Positions 14,310 through 27,110 are shown, counted from the stretch's first letter. The stretch is DNA of 64,000 nt from Epiperipatus broadwayi (GCA_028023455.1 JAQFVV010006340.1:3005711-3069710); one strand, 5' to 3'. The notes: a model not told the origin generated them from the letters alone. Translations and numbers: made by a program.

Positions 14310-15540
14310 ATTTAAATATAATTGTTTTTAAAGCCAGATTTATTATGAAAGTGTTGGAATGTATTAATGATGATATTACTTCAAGATATGGAAAGTATTG
14401 TTATCAAATAAAGAATGGTATTGTGTGCTGTTTGTACATCTTGAAAATGGAAAATTATATTGTTGAGCCATTTATAAAGAGTAATGATTTAGTGTATAGA
14501 AGATATGTAGATGATGTTTTCATGTATGGTTTAAAATATGTGATAATGAATATGTTCAATGAATTAAATGAGAATTCTGGTTTGTCATGGACTGAGCTTG
14601 AATATGATAGTGTCTTTAAATATTTAAATGTAAATGTATATAGATGCTGTAATATGTTTGGGTATAAAATGCTTGTTAAACCATTAAACATAAAGAGTTT
14701 TATACACCCGTCATCTAATGTTCCTTTCAATTATAAAATGGCTGGATTCAAGTGTTTTTTGTATCGAAATTTGCATCTTTGTAAATTTGAAGCAGATAGA
14801 AAAAGAAATATTGAGAAATATATTAATGACATGATAGGTGTGGGAAAAATCTATATTACACAAGCGATTGAGTTTATTTTATCATAGTGTGAAGTTTTAA
14901 CATGAAGTAGATGTAAATAATAAAACATTCAAATGTTGTTTATTTAGCTTATGTGCCATGTATAAGTAGGAAACTAAAAAATATAATTAGTAAGGATTAT
15001 AATATAGGATTCTAATCACATTTGTGTTTAAATAGACAAAGAAATTATACAAAGGATATTGTGAAAGAAATGAATAGGTGTGAAGTGGTTTATTCCATTG
15101 CCTGCAAAAAAATTGGTTGTAATGCTATTTATTATGGTGAACCAAAAGATATTTTAATGTGATTACAACAGCATATTTATCAGTATAAAAAATCTAAAAG
15201 TGATTTACAGATTAATTCTGTTTTTTTTTTCAAATCATGAAAGTAGTTGTGGACATGAGTTTTATCCTTAAAATATCACTTCTGTGTGCAATGAATCAAA
15301 TGATGGCAAACGGAAGTTGAAAGAGGCTTGGTTTATTGTGAAGTCTAAAAACATTATCAATCAGCATAAGACTAGTATGCCTCTGATCATGCACTGGAAT
15401 AATAAACATTCAGTTCCAATATGTCACCATGACTCTGGTATAGTACTGAAGGCATTTGGCAAATTGTTTTTTATGATTAATGTTTTTTTTTTTAATTTTC
15501 ACTACTTTGTTTATCATGCTTTATATATATATATATTGAA
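14310..15540 (+). mobile_element. Penelope-like element, 5'-truncated plus copy of the head-to-head pair
   Basis: Starts abruptly inside the RT domain (KARFIMKVLE, matching KARFIMEVL of the minus copy) and continues to the 3' end, where it enters (TA)n at about 15521. The open frame 14273-14887 carries an intact motif C, YRRYVDDVF, then VFKYLNVNVYR and FIHPSSNVPFNYK, the region that follows the palm in Penelope RTs. Compared with the minus copy it lacks 27 bases (nine residues, including QMGLAVDG of motif B) at about 14420. The deletion is flanked in the minus copy by a repeated ATGGT, which suggests a deletion between short repeats. The GIY-YIG part (about 15060-15300) is broken by stops. 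The 3' tail (atgtcaccatgactctggta onward) aligns with the minus copy near 12190-12230. Not active. Confidence 0.85.
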
Positions 15541-15543
15541 AAC

Positions 15544-15590
<47 letters not shown>

Positions 15591-15602
15591 AAACATGTTT
15601 TC
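15520..15602. repeat. (TA)n with 14-bp inverted flanks
   Basis: The arms gaaaacatgtttta (15538-15551) and taaaacatgttttc (15589-15602) are exact reverse complements around a pure TA tract. The whole could extrude as a long AT cruciform. It marks the 3' edge of the plus Penelope copy. Confidence 0.85.
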
Positions 15603-15659
15603 AGAATTACTCATTAATAAAATAAAATTCAATAAACCCACTAAAATATCAGATAATCA

Positions 15660-16900
15660 CAATATCCTAGGCATATGCAAGCTATTAAAACAACAGCAAA
15701 TTCTCCATACATTACTGTAACCAGAGTAAGCCATAATAGTCAATGGATGCAAGAATGTTTGTCCATAAAATCCCTATCTACTGTGTACTCATTTAATATT
15801 CCAAATATAGTTTCTAACTTGTGGCTTTCATCAGTGAAAAACCTTGGATCTGAGAGAACTGCACCTAGATCTTAGGAACAAATTCAATACTTCAGCTGTC
15901 ACTTTTTTCTATTTAGCTAACAGGGTAGTTAGTTATTAGACCATGATGAAAACACAATAATAATTTTCAATACAAGATCTTCCAATGATATTTTCATATG
16001 TTCTGAACTCAGTTCAGTATATCTATATTTTGGTATCATTGACTTTTAAAAAAAACAATCATATAATCACAATTTTTATGCTTACACAAGCTATTAAAAC
16101 AGTATCAAATTCTATATACAGTAGCACCACTTAATGTAAGCCTTAGTCATCAATAAAAGCAAGAATCTGTATACATAAAATTCATTTCTTGACTACTAGA
16201 AAGTTGCATTAGATCCTAAGATCTACTGGAGAGTTGCATTAGATCCTTAGATCTAAGTGTAGTGCTTTCACATCTAAGGTCCCTTCCTGATAAAAGTCAC
16301 AAGCTAAAGGTACTCTGTAGATATTGGATGAGTAGCCACTAGATAGAGAAATTATGCACAAATTTTCATGCATCTATTCCTTACAAAGTCTTGCAAAAGT
16401 GCAAGTACTATATGGAGAGTTTGTTTTTGCCTTAACAGCTTGTGTAAGCATAGTAAATGGTGATCATATGATTTCTAATAATTTAAATCAACCCTTCTCA
16501 TAGACTGATGGTGCCTGTATTTTTTAACAAATCAAAAAAATCAAAATGCGTGGACATTGAACTGGGTTCAGATCTATTTGACTATACAAGCAAATGAGCT
16601 TGTATTGAAAATCTTATTGTGTTATTACATTGGGTTGCTAGGTTTATAGTTACGAAATTGGTAAAAGGTAGTTGCTGGAGGGTTGCATTTAGATTCTAAG
16701 ATTTAAGTATACTGCTGTCAAAATCAAGATTTCTCATTAATGAAAGCCACAAGCTAGAAACGAGTCTGTCTATATTGGATGAGGATGCACTAGATGGGAA
16801 TTTATGCACAAATCTTCTTGTATCCATTGATTGGCAAGGCTTACATGGTGTGACAGTACTATATGGAGAGTGCTTCAACCCCAGTAAATTTAAAATCAAA
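15660..16900. repeat. Dispersed repeat family R2, direct and inverted partial copies
   Basis: A plus copy spans about 15660-16030. Marks include agtcaatggatgcaagaatg, actcatttaatattccaaat, gaactgcacctagatcttagg and tctgaactcagttcagtat. A second partial plus copy lies near 16070-16170, and inverted partial copies near 16200-16480 and 16640-16890 (ttgcattagatccttagatc, aagccacaagctag, tattggatgagga). Another plus copy is at 56676-57080. Short open frames inside (15675-15875 and 16696-16899) are mirror images of the same repeat and not genes. The family is not one I can name. Confidence 0.65.
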
Positions 16901-16959
16901 AATCAATATTTAACAAAAGTATATTTAAGTAAAAATATTTAAAGGATGAGATTAAGATC

Positions 16960-19200
16960 TCTGTGAGAACATTAGAGAGATCAACCAGTTAACTCATAAG
17001 AGCAACTATAATAATTAATCATCAACCAGCATTATAAATAAAACTATGAGTACTCGAGAGAAATAACCATCCATCATCATCATTGATGGAAATAAACAAA
17101 TTAGTACAATAAATCAGAATAAAATCAACAGACCATCTTGTGGCTGGATTAAAAATAGGTCTTCTTCATACCAGGCTAACTATTAAGCCTATGCCAGCTT
17201 GGACAATTATTTAAACATACCTTGTATGCACCATTAAAATGCCCATCCATTAAAATACACAATAATCAGAAATCAAATCAATAATGCTGGGACATTTAAA
17301 ACATTCTGATCATCATCAATGCTCTGGCCATAAGTATTGGCCAACTATAAACTTAATTCCTAATGAGGCTAAACTAAAATAAAAGATAGTGCATGGGCTT
17401 TAAAGTGTATCCTCTTTTGCACCAACCAGGATGATGATTGATCATCTCTGGATGCTCCAAAAGCACTAAATATACATCCCCATTTATCCATGCACCAATC
17501 TAGCTCAAAGAACGTGGGCTCTATTACTGTATATGAACAAGAGATGATGGAATACAATTTTTAAAAATTAAATACAAGTTTATTAATAACAAAAAAATAA
17601 ATGATTAAGGTCTTATAAGGGTTCTGATTTTGAAAGATACACAATAATAAAGTCATCGCACTGTAATTTAACAGATTACTACAAAATTCAAGTTATCACA
17701 TTAGTTGCATTATTTCTTAATGGGTATCTATAAATGCATTTATATATCTGCACACAGACGTGCATTTTATAATACATGATGAAGACATTTCAATTAAACA
17801 TCAAATTATTACATTTGTGATTTACATAATTGCTATTCAAAATTTGAATTGTTACATTAATTTACAAAATTACAATTTACAATTCATATTATTACTATAG
17901 TTTACAAATATATGTGCACAGATACCCGATTTATATTATATAATGAATACATTTCAATTAACATAAAATAATTATTAAAAAAATGATTAAATTTTACATA
18001 TGTAGTGACAAGCATTGATATTTGCAATATAACTGACAGATATATTTGACTTATTACAAAATAATTACCAGAATCTGAAGTGATATAAAAATTCAATAAA
18101 TGATTAAAGTTTCAGTTAAATGAAGTACATTTTACATACTAGGTTTACTGAAAAGCATATATAAATAATTTGCTCAGACTTGTGATATATTAATGTAGCT
18201 ACAATACAATTATGACAGATTATTAACACAATTTAATCTTGAATATAGTCCTTTTCTTTAAATTAAGAACTTTCAAATTTTTGACAGTTAATTGATTTAA
18301 AATGTCTTTCTTTTTCCTAGACTAAAAGATATTAGGAAATCTTTTTATTGACTATTAATTAGAACTTTGTTTGTACTTTTTTTTAAAATTATAAATATAA
18401 CTTTAAACTGTTTTTTCTTCTTTAATAAACAATTTTAAACTAATATTGTTTTATATATTTCTATCAATTATAAAATTGTCATTTTACTATGGAAATTATT
18501 TAAAACTTCATTATCCTATATAAAGCTACTCACCACCAATGTATATATGTTTATTCATGTTTCTCTGCATATATCTGATGCAGCATATGTGTAATTAATT
18601 CTTCAGCAAGCTGGAAGATTTTTCTGGGTGAGTTTGATTTTTAGTGACAGTCATAATCAGGAAAAAAGTAATCCATGTATAATGTTGATCCGTAGTTCAT
18701 CTCCCGTCTGTGTAGAACTGATCCATGCAAGCAGCTGTCTTCTGCACATTTAAGGCTATGAATTTCAGCACAAAGAAGTGGGTCATTTTCTCCATGTGAA
18801 TTCAAACTCCTGCGAAGGAAATGTTAGCAGCTCTTGAATCTAATGTCTTGCCTTCAGGTATATCAGTTCATGGTAGCTATTCTGCCAGGTCTATGGTCAG
18901 CTAAAACCAACTGCTGCAAACTTCAAGAAGCTGCAACAAAATACTATAGCCAACTGAAATTTTCAGCTGACCCTTCTTACAAAAAACTATTATCCAGACT
19001 GGCTGATATCTTTATCAGCTCTTTTTATAAAATCATCTGAGGTGTTATAACAACACCTTGATTAAAAACAGAATTTTATTTTTATCTCTCTAATCCCTTG
19101 GAATCCATATACATGTTTTTACTTAGGGGATTTTTAATAGATAAAAAATTTGTTTAATCAATTAAAAAATTTCAAAAATAAGTATGGTGTTTTTACATTT
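16960..19200. other. Intronic DNA with a diverged ~163-bp direct duplication
   Basis: Around 17751 and 17914 the strings gcacacagacgtgcatttta and gcacagatacccgattta, each followed within 40 bases by acatttcaattaa, mark a tandem duplication of about 163 bp. The rest of the block (16960-17700 and 18120-19200) contains no supported gene. The minus frame 17369-17557 and plus frame 18834-19040 have no domain or splice support. Confidence 0.4.
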
Positions 19201-19206
19201 CAAAAT

Positions 19207-19207
19207 C

Positions 19208-19281
<74 letters not shown>
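19207..19281. repeat. (AAT)n microsatellite, ~25 units
   Basis: Uninterrupted trinucleotide repeat of about 75 bp. Confidence 0.95.
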
Positions 19282-19283
<2 letters not shown>

Positions 19284-19444
19284 AATATTTGTATTTATTT
19301 AGACCTTTTAAAAGTTTAATTTATAAAACAATATTTTAAATCAGTGTTATTATTTATTTATTCCTATTTCAGCAAATGTAGAAAATATCTACTATAATTT
19401 TTGTCTGTGTTTATTTCTACTTTTCCTTTATTTTACGTATATAT

Positions 19445-21200
19445 TGTGACAGTCAGATTATGTATGCTGGTTTAACCTAGTTCGAATCCTAAGCGAAAGT
19501 ACCTCGAAGCCACCATACGCGAGATATTAAATCAAGAATACTATAACCTCTGCCCTATTTCGCCTATTCTCGAGGCTAATTTACGAACCAACAACACCAT
19601 CTGAGCCACACATAAATCATTTTTCAACCGGCCACAAAGTGTAGCAACAGCGGTAGAGACATGGATGGGAAATCCTAAGGAGCTAAATAGTTAAATGTGC
19701 AAAAGTACTAAGAAATATGTGTTTTGCGTTATGCGTGCCTGGATCATTGAAAAGTAAAATAAAGCATTTATAACAAATTTAGCAAAAGTCAAGCTTGTTA
19801 GTTAAATAATAGATCTTTAATTAATGACTTTAAAATAGGAATAATGATTTAATGGCCTCCGCTATTCCCCTAAATTAATGAAACAAACTAATTAGACAAT
19901 AATAACAGATTAATAGGTTTGCGGTCTAAATCTTTTCTTCCCAATTTTATTAAAAATTGTCAACTCGATCTTCTCGATAAAGTACGATAAAAAAAGAATC
20001 TTTCGCAAAGCATTTCTAATTGCTTTGCGCTAAAAACAGGGTTTAAAAATTATTTAAAACGTATATAGTTAAATCAGATATACGTAAAGCTAATGGCAGA
20101 CAAAAGAGGCGTTATCAAAGAGATCAAGTTGGCACACAAAAGAAACTGACTCGTATTTAACTAACAAACATGAATAAAACTGGAAAGATTTTAAATGAAC
20201 AAAAATTAACTATTAAACTTAACCGCAATGGAATACTAAATATTTACACTGGTTAGTAAGGAAGAATAGCGAAGGGAAAAGGTTACATATAGATAGATGA
20301 TCACACAATATATATATTTAAGGTTAGTCTAATAAAAATGGTTACATAGCAAATACATATCAATTCACTGAAGCAATTAGAAAAAAAAATGAACAAAAGG
20401 TAGCATAAGAAATAGTTCAATAGAGGAGATACGATTACCGTCCTTTTTCCTTGGTCATGTCCCCTACGGCGTTCGTGGCTTGATCCGACCGTCGAGATGT
20501 AGTTGTCCGGACAATGAAAATATGTAGTATGGTTTCACGAAAAGTTCTCCAGACACGGCACAGAGTTCAGATGACTATTGAGTGGATATTAAGGCATTTT
20601 GAATGGTATTCCGGAACCTCGGTGATAGGCAAAGCTATTTATTTGCCTAGCCGAGCATAGTAGAATCTATCAAACTTATATGATTTTTAGCTTGAGCAGG
20701 TTCAAACTTCTTCATGATTTGTAGACAACAGTTGTAGACTTTTGGGAATAAAATCACGAACAAAATCTGACAGAGTTCTCCTAAGAGAAATCTGAATGCA
20801 CCTTGCAATAGCAAAATCTGAATCAATCTTGCAATAGCAAACCCTGAAAGAATCACCTTCACAAGGAAAATCAGAATCAACTGAATCCTTCAAAAGGAAA
20901 AATCTGAATAATCAATCTTTTGTTCTCCCTTCTATTTATACCCTCTCTGTCAGCTACCTTCTATTGTTTGTATGATCTGAGATCTTGATAAGCCTCCCCA
21001 TGCTCCTTTGTTTCAAAGCAACACTTTCTAAAAATAACTTTAACTTTTTTACTCTAACTTTCTTACTTCAAAGTTTGAATTCTCTTAATTAAAAAGAAAG
21101 AAAGAGAAGGCCATCTTTAATTACACTTGAATGGCTCACTAATTAAAACTATACATTCTTTTAGAAAATGTTGGCAGGCTTATCTCAAAATCAAATCATA
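19445..21200 (-). mobile_element. Candidate non-autonomous element, one end recognised
   Basis: The left edge tgtgacagtcaga resembles the left end of the inserted element at 22364 (tgtaacagtcaga). The block is clearly richer in G+C than its surroundings, with no coding frame. Its right part contains a degenerate tandem array (about 20780-20920) of roughly 26-32-bp units built on 'tctgaatc..cttgcaatagcaa', and on the minus strand a TATA-like gggtataaatag at about 20935. LTR-like ends and a TATA motif would fit a solo LTR or a non-autonomous LTR element, but the right boundary and any target duplication were not found; 21200 is only where the composition changes. Treat this as a candidate. Confidence 0.35.
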
Positions 21201-21617
21201 CTAAATATTTTAACAAAATTTTAACAACAATATATTATTATTTTTTTATAGTAGAATAAGCATTTTATTTCAGCAGAATTTTGCATTAACTCATATATAT
21301 ACGCTAGATGTATATATATGTTTGACTAATAGGTTAAGCAATTTTTAATAGAATGAAATTTATTTAAAACAAAATATTTAAATGTAATACACATTTAATA
21401 AGCATAATTATTTTTAACTCTAATGCAAAACCCTGCTGATATTGGACTATAAACTTAATTCAGGTCTACAATACTAATTAAGTTTATAGGAAGATGTGAA
21501 GCATGGATCGGGCTTCAGATCCATTGCTTCAATATATATATATATATATGCACATACACTATATTAGTGTATACTATGTAAGCCAACTGGTTACAATATA
21601 TGTATATATATTATACC

Positions 21618-24600
21618 GAAAATTTTCATACTTTTATCTAATTTATCTGCATATACATCATTTTAGATATAATTCAATTACCAATTAAAACTGTTATGAC
21701 AAACTGAAATAATATTATTTGTCTCTGATATGCCATTTGTTTAATATGAATGAGACTAACAATATTAATTTCTAGTATAATGCTATTGTATCTTGGATAC
21801 TAGTTTTTAATTGGTTATTTGCCTTTTAAAATATTTATAAATAAGTTTCAGAAAATTTCTGTTATAATTTCAATATTTATGCACAATTCTATTATATTTA
21901 TATTTCAATTGTTACTATTTTTTTAATTTTCTGAGTCAGCTTATTATCTGATAATTAATGAATATACTCACAGGAAAGTTCTTTTTTAATATATAGCTCT
22001 ATTTCTACCTAGTATGCTTTCAATATATTTATTATAATGTATTGAAGGCATGCTAAAACATAATAAAGCTAAATATTAAAAAAGAAATCTTTTTTGAGAG
22101 TATACTCATTATTTACAATACATTTTAATAAATATATTGAAAGCATACTGAGTATGAATAAAGCTATATATTAAAAAAGAACTTTGCTGTGAGTATATTT
22201 ATTAATTATCAGATATTAAGTCGACTCAGAAAATTAAAAAAATAGTAACAATTGAAATATAAATATAATAAAATTGTGCATAAATATTGAAATAATAACA
22301 GAAATTTTCTGAAACTTATCTATAAATATTTTAAAAGACAAATAACCAATTAAAAACTAGTATTGTAACAGTCAGAAAACATGTGACTCGTAAACATAGT
22401 GCAGAATTCGACCACCACTCAGAACAGCAGCACCATCGAGGTAGCGAAGCCACCCGTGGTACTGAGTTCAAACATAGTTTATCGGTTCCACAATACAATC
22501 CACAAAACAATGCATCTGATGCGACATTAGTAAATATTTCTTTAGGCATGATGGTCAGGGATATGCAAGAGATTCATGATTTTATTTTCGAGTTAGCCAA
22601 TAATCAAACTAATATTAATTAAACATTCATATTTACATAATCGAGGAAATATTGTATAGAATGGATATTGAATAAATGAAACGTAACTGCAGACATATAG
22701 TTTAAAAATATTTATTAACACATTTTAATAAGATCATTTACTAATAATATTTTATGGATTAAAAGCTTCAGTAGCGGGATTTGCGACATGATTATATTTT
22801 AAAGAATACATTTATTTATTTGTTTACAAAAGGAATTCACTTATTTGAAGGCGTAATCTAGCTACCTAAAATTCTTGAGTAAGTATTTCTAATGCATGCC
22901 TGGAGGGATTTATACCTTTGCAATGCAAAAGTATAAAATAAGGTTTATAAGAGTAGCGGCAGACATATATTTATTTAATTAAAATATTTATTTATAACTA
23001 AGGGCAAACATTTATTTGAGAGTGAATTATGAAGATAATGCAGAGGCAGAGTGATATATAGAATAATAAAATTAAGTAAAGGAACATGTGGTACACTTTA
23101 GAAAGGCGATATGGAATGGCAGTATATCGAAACTGCAATGCCGTGAATGAGTTTATAAGAATGTCGGGCTGGTCTCTGTTATCTGCCCGACGAAGTAAGG
23201 TGTCACATTAGCATAACCAGGGACAATCGGTCCATGTCACAGTTTTCCGGCTGGCTGCGTGATGTCATCAAGTCCTACAGGAGCACCCATTATGTCCGCT
23301 TGTGTAGGACGACTGGGGTTAATTTCAACCCTGAAGAATCCGGAAATTTCACGGCAGAATGGGTCATCGCGTCTCTAAAATGTAACACATGTATAATGTA
23401 TAAATGATTATGATAAGATTTAAATAGATTTCCAATTCAGCTCTACATTATCAACATTTACTAAAGAACATTGGCGACTCTCAAAAAAATGTAATTTGAT
23501 GGAATTACTCATTAAGATTTAATAAATACAAAACATATCTAAACTGGGAATGATTACAACGAATATGCCAGCCATTTGTGAAGTAGTAGACCCTGCATTA
23601 CAATAAATGATGCATTGAATGTGTGTCAATTTATATGAAAGTTAAGTTATTTATGAAAGTAAATATTAATGAAAATTTGACATGCATTCACTGTTTCAAG
23701 TGATCATAGATTTAAACTTTGAAAATAGAGACAATTATGAGCATGCAATAATTAAATAATAAATATAGATAAAATGTAGATTTTAGAAACATGCACCCAA
23801 GAAAGATAGAATGAGGTAAGCTAGATTATTAGAGAAATTTACACATTAAGTTAATTATTCAGTTTTAGTTATACATATGGTAGTTTTTATATTTTATAAA
23901 TTAAATAAGTAAGATGAAGAAGAGCTATAGCATATTATTACAGTACTCTAGAGTTTGAATGCAGACAGGTACCTGTTTTATAAGAAGTTTTCTGATTCCA
24001 TTAGTTTAGTAGCAAAAGGTTCATGATTAGCAGTTCTTTTTTGTATTTAGGCATTTCATTTATTTTAACAGCAGCAGCAGCAGCTTTCTCATTTATTTCA
24101 GGCAGCAGATCTTCATGGTGAATTTATGATGGGCAATGGAAAGTTTGGCATTTGATAGGCCATCTTCCGATGGAGAATAATCTAGGTGCTTTTACTCGGT
24201 CATACCTTGGCAGGAACAATTTATTTTTATATTTTGGAGACTCTCAGTGATCGAGAGCAAAGCTAAAGTTTAAGTGAATGTCTCCAGCCAGTCTAAGATG
24301 GCCTCTTTTCTTATCTTGATCTTTCACATTTTTGTTAAGGTATTTTTAGGTTTTACTTAATCTGTCCCGAGGATAATCAATGCATTTTGTTGGTTTTAAT
24401 TATAAAGAAAGCTGCCATTCTATTGTTTACATTTTACATTTACTAATTACATTTTGGGGAATTTTCTTTAATTAATCTATTATCTATCACTGGCTGATGC
24501 TTTTAAATTTCAAAGTCAAAAAGGAAACATAAGATTATTTTAACTTTTAATTAAATATTACATCAGATTTTTTTAGAATTATTATTAAACGAAATTCAAA

Positions 24601-25076
24601 CAAAGCAATAAATATGAACTTTATAATCCAAAATAAATGATTAAAATTATACAAAATTATATAACTAAAAGAAATCTAAATTATATTATTTTATCCCTAT
24701 TTATTGCCTTTAATTTGAGATCGAAATGTGTGCATGTTTATGCTGAATTCTACATATATTTATACATTTTTAATATTGCTACACACACAATTCGATACCA
24801 AAAAGTTTAAATTTGGGCAGGATAGACCGGTCAGTGAGAGACAACAGAAAAATGTGAAACTTAAGATTCGAATACGAATCTTACTGTTTCAGTATCCAAG
24901 ATAAAATGACATTATACTAGAAATTAATATTGTTAGTCTCATTCATATTAAACAAATGGCATATCAGAGACAAATAATAGGATTTCAATTTGTCATAATA
25001 GTTTTAATTGGTAATTGAATTACATCTAAAATTATGTATATGCAGATAAATTAGATAAAAGTATGAAAATTTTCAT
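21618..25076. repeat. Large foldback (inverted repeat) interrupted by an insertion
   Basis: The left arm, about 21618-22050, is matched in reverse complement by about 22118-22363 and, after an interruption, by 24892-25076. Matching landmarks are tactagtttttaattgg (21799) with ccaattaaaaactagta (22348), and agaaattaatattgttagtc (about 24915) with its complement near 21760. Both outer ends run into (TA)n (21532-21550 and 25078-25102). The centre contains extra partial repeats of an ataaagct-tattaaaaaagaa unit. No coding content was found in the arms. Confidence 0.75.
22364..24891. mobile_element. 2,528-bp TG...CA element inserted in the foldback, GTAT target duplication
   Basis: Comparison with the uninterrupted foldback arm defines both ends. 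The left junction is ...ctagtat|tgtaacagtcag and the right junction is ...ttactgtttca|gtatccaag, so GTAT (22360-22363 and 24892-24895) is duplicated. The ends are imperfect inverted repeats (TGTAACAGTCA against TGAAACAGTAA, 9 of 11). A perfect 8-bp hairpin (aagattcg/cgaatctt) lies just inside the right end at about 24863-24882. The interior has a moderately GC-rich centre (23040-23400) and no convincing protein; the 79-codon frame at 22383 shows no recognisable domain. TG...CA ends with a 4-bp duplication fit an LTR-class or other non-autonomous element; the class is unresolved. Confidence 0.65.
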
Positions 25077-25109
25077 AGATATATATATATATATATATAT
25101 ATAACTGAA

Positions 25110-25440
25110 TATTTGTAAATACAGTAACTAAATAATTAAAAAAAATTTATCCACTTAGGAGCACTTTCGAATATCACAGTAATCTTTATCAACTAAAGCA
25201 TTGAAAGGCTAATTTTCCCACAATTCTGTGATCTTAATGTTTGCTGCTTGCCTGTTAATTAAATCATGTTTATATTTGTATATTAGCATAGCTTCCTTTA
25301 TTTTTCTTTTATTGTTATTTTTTTCAATTTGCATACATTATTAAAATTGAAGTTAAAACCATAAATACATGATTTATTATGGACGTAAAAAACAGATGCT
25401 GAAATATTATATTTTGTTTTGATTTCTGAACTCATTTTAA
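25110..25440 (-). mobile_element. Penelope-like element 3' fragment (GIY-YIG C-terminus), minus
   Basis: Reverse complement of the plus fragment next to it. The translation includes YGFNFNFNNV, KRKIKEAMLIYKYKHDLINR and a tail ending before (TA)n at 25078-25102. It forms the left arm of a head-to-head pair. Confidence 0.75.
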
Positions 25441-25965
25441 TAATAGCAAATTAATAAATAATTCCAAAGATAAAACCTCATTTATAAATAAAAATTGTGT
25501 CATTTATAAATGGATATGTAGGTGCAGCAGTGGATATATCGGTGAATCTAGATGTAGATTGGAAAAAAGAACTGAAGAATACTTGCTATTATTAAAACGA
25601 GTTCAGAAATGGGAACAAAATTGCATAGTAGATAATAATATTTCAGCATCTGTTTTTTACAACCATAATAAATCACTTATTTATGGTTTTGACTTCAATT
25701 TTAATAATGTAAAAATATTGAAGATTAAAAAAAATAACAATAAAAGAAAAATAAAGGAAGCTATGCTAATATACAAATATAAACATGACTTAATTAACAG
25801 GCAACAGCAAACGTTAAGATCACGAAATTGTGGAAAAATTAGCCTTTCAAAACTTTAGTTGACAAATATTACTGGGATAATGGAAAGCATTCCTAAGTTA
25901 ATAAAAAAAATTAATTATTTAGTTACTGTATTTACAAATATTCAGTTATATAATTACGTATATTG
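25440..25965 (+). mobile_element. Penelope-like element 3' fragment with GIY-YIG signature, plus
   Basis: The frame entering the 25559-25858 open stretch reads NCVIYKWICRCSSGYIGES then RLEKRTEEYL, the GIY-YIG endonuclease core (Y...C..C..YIGE-x-L-x-x-R-x-x-E) found at the C-terminus of Penelope-like elements. It is followed by SASVFYNHNKS, KRKIKEAMLIYKYKHDLINR and the C-terminal tail. No RT part is present, so the copy is 5'-truncated. It is bounded on the right by (TA)n (26003-26041) and paired head-to-head with the minus fragment at 25110-25440. A second copy of the same subfamily is at 36340-36850. Confidence 0.85.
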
Positions 25966-25996
25966 CTTTAAAAATACAGACATCGAATAATAATAT

Positions 25997-26002
<6 letters not shown>

Positions 26003-26041
<39 letters not shown>
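26003..26041. repeat. (TA)n microsatellite
   Basis: TA tract of ~39 bp just outside the right arm of the Penelope pair. Confidence 0.9.
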
Positions 26042-26042
<1 letters not shown>

Positions 26043-26801
26043 TATCAGTCACAATTATATATAATAAAAAATATTTAAATTAACTCATTAGTTTTTAAAA
26101 TACCAATATAAAAATAAACAAATAAGTGAAATAGTTAAAGATGAATATAATAAGACTACCATCTTGAATGAATGTTAGTTAAAGTGCAAGGTATGATATT
26201 AAGCCCCCTATATATCCTACTTATTTATATATTGATATTATAAAAATTGTAGAGTTAATAACTGTTTTGTTCTTTTATAGAGATGTAAATTCGAGATTAT
26301 AGTTTTGTAGTAACTGCTGTTCTTCTAGCCTTTAGCATTCAATAATATATATAATAACTGAACGACTTTTATTATACTCAAAAAGAATAACGATTTGAGT
26401 ACGTAATGTTACCAGAGAAGCAAATTTTAATTATTTTAAATACATACTGTGAGAGTATTTTAAACAAGTTTTTTTTTTTTTACATAGAAAACTGAAATTT
26501 AACAAAGATGAGACACTTTGTTTTTTTATTGTACATATTTGTTTTTTTATTGTACATATTGTTGAATACCGAAATTAAAGCCATTTTAAAGACCTACAGA
26601 GGTCCCTAGTGACGATTTTTTTAGACGCTCATTGCTAAGGTTTACAGCCTTGTTAAAACTATTAATAACATTTAATATAAATGATATTTTAATATTAAGT
26701 ATAATGAATATAATGAACTTTAGATGTAATTAGAGAGGACTTTAGTACAGTCTTTCAAACTTCCTTCAGCTATTCACTCCGTCTTATATAATCCTGATAC
26801 A

Positions 26802-27110
26802 CATGAACACATACATATGAAAAAGATAAATGTCTATATGCTACAGTATATAGACACCAGGAAGAGCCAGCACTCATCACTTGCTTCAGATCATTATCTC
26901 CCTCACATAATATAATCTTAATATAAACTGAGCACTGATTATATATATATGTGTGTGGGAGATGATCTGGATCAATTGATGAGTGCTGGTTTAGCAGGAA
27001 TACGTATATTGGAGACCATTTATCTTTTTCACAAGTATGTGCTCATGTAATTCGGTTATATAAAATAGAATGGATAGTTGAAGGGAGTTTAAAAATCTGT
27101 GTTCAAATCT
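26802..27110. repeat. R1 repeats as an inverted pair
   Basis: The left arm, 26802-26906, is inverted relative to 26952-27048 (landmark: aaaagataaatg... against ...catttatctttttcac). The plus copy continues to about 27110 with ctgtgttcaaatctt, a B-box-like string (GTTCAAATC). The loop holds an atatatat tract. The surrounding DNA from 26040 to 29200 is otherwise AT-rich, with a (GT)n tract at 27478-27508 and no supported gene. Confidence 0.7.

Noticed and set aside
14455-14730. 91-residue minus-strand frame
   Set aside because: Antisense to the plus-strand Penelope-like reverse transcriptase.
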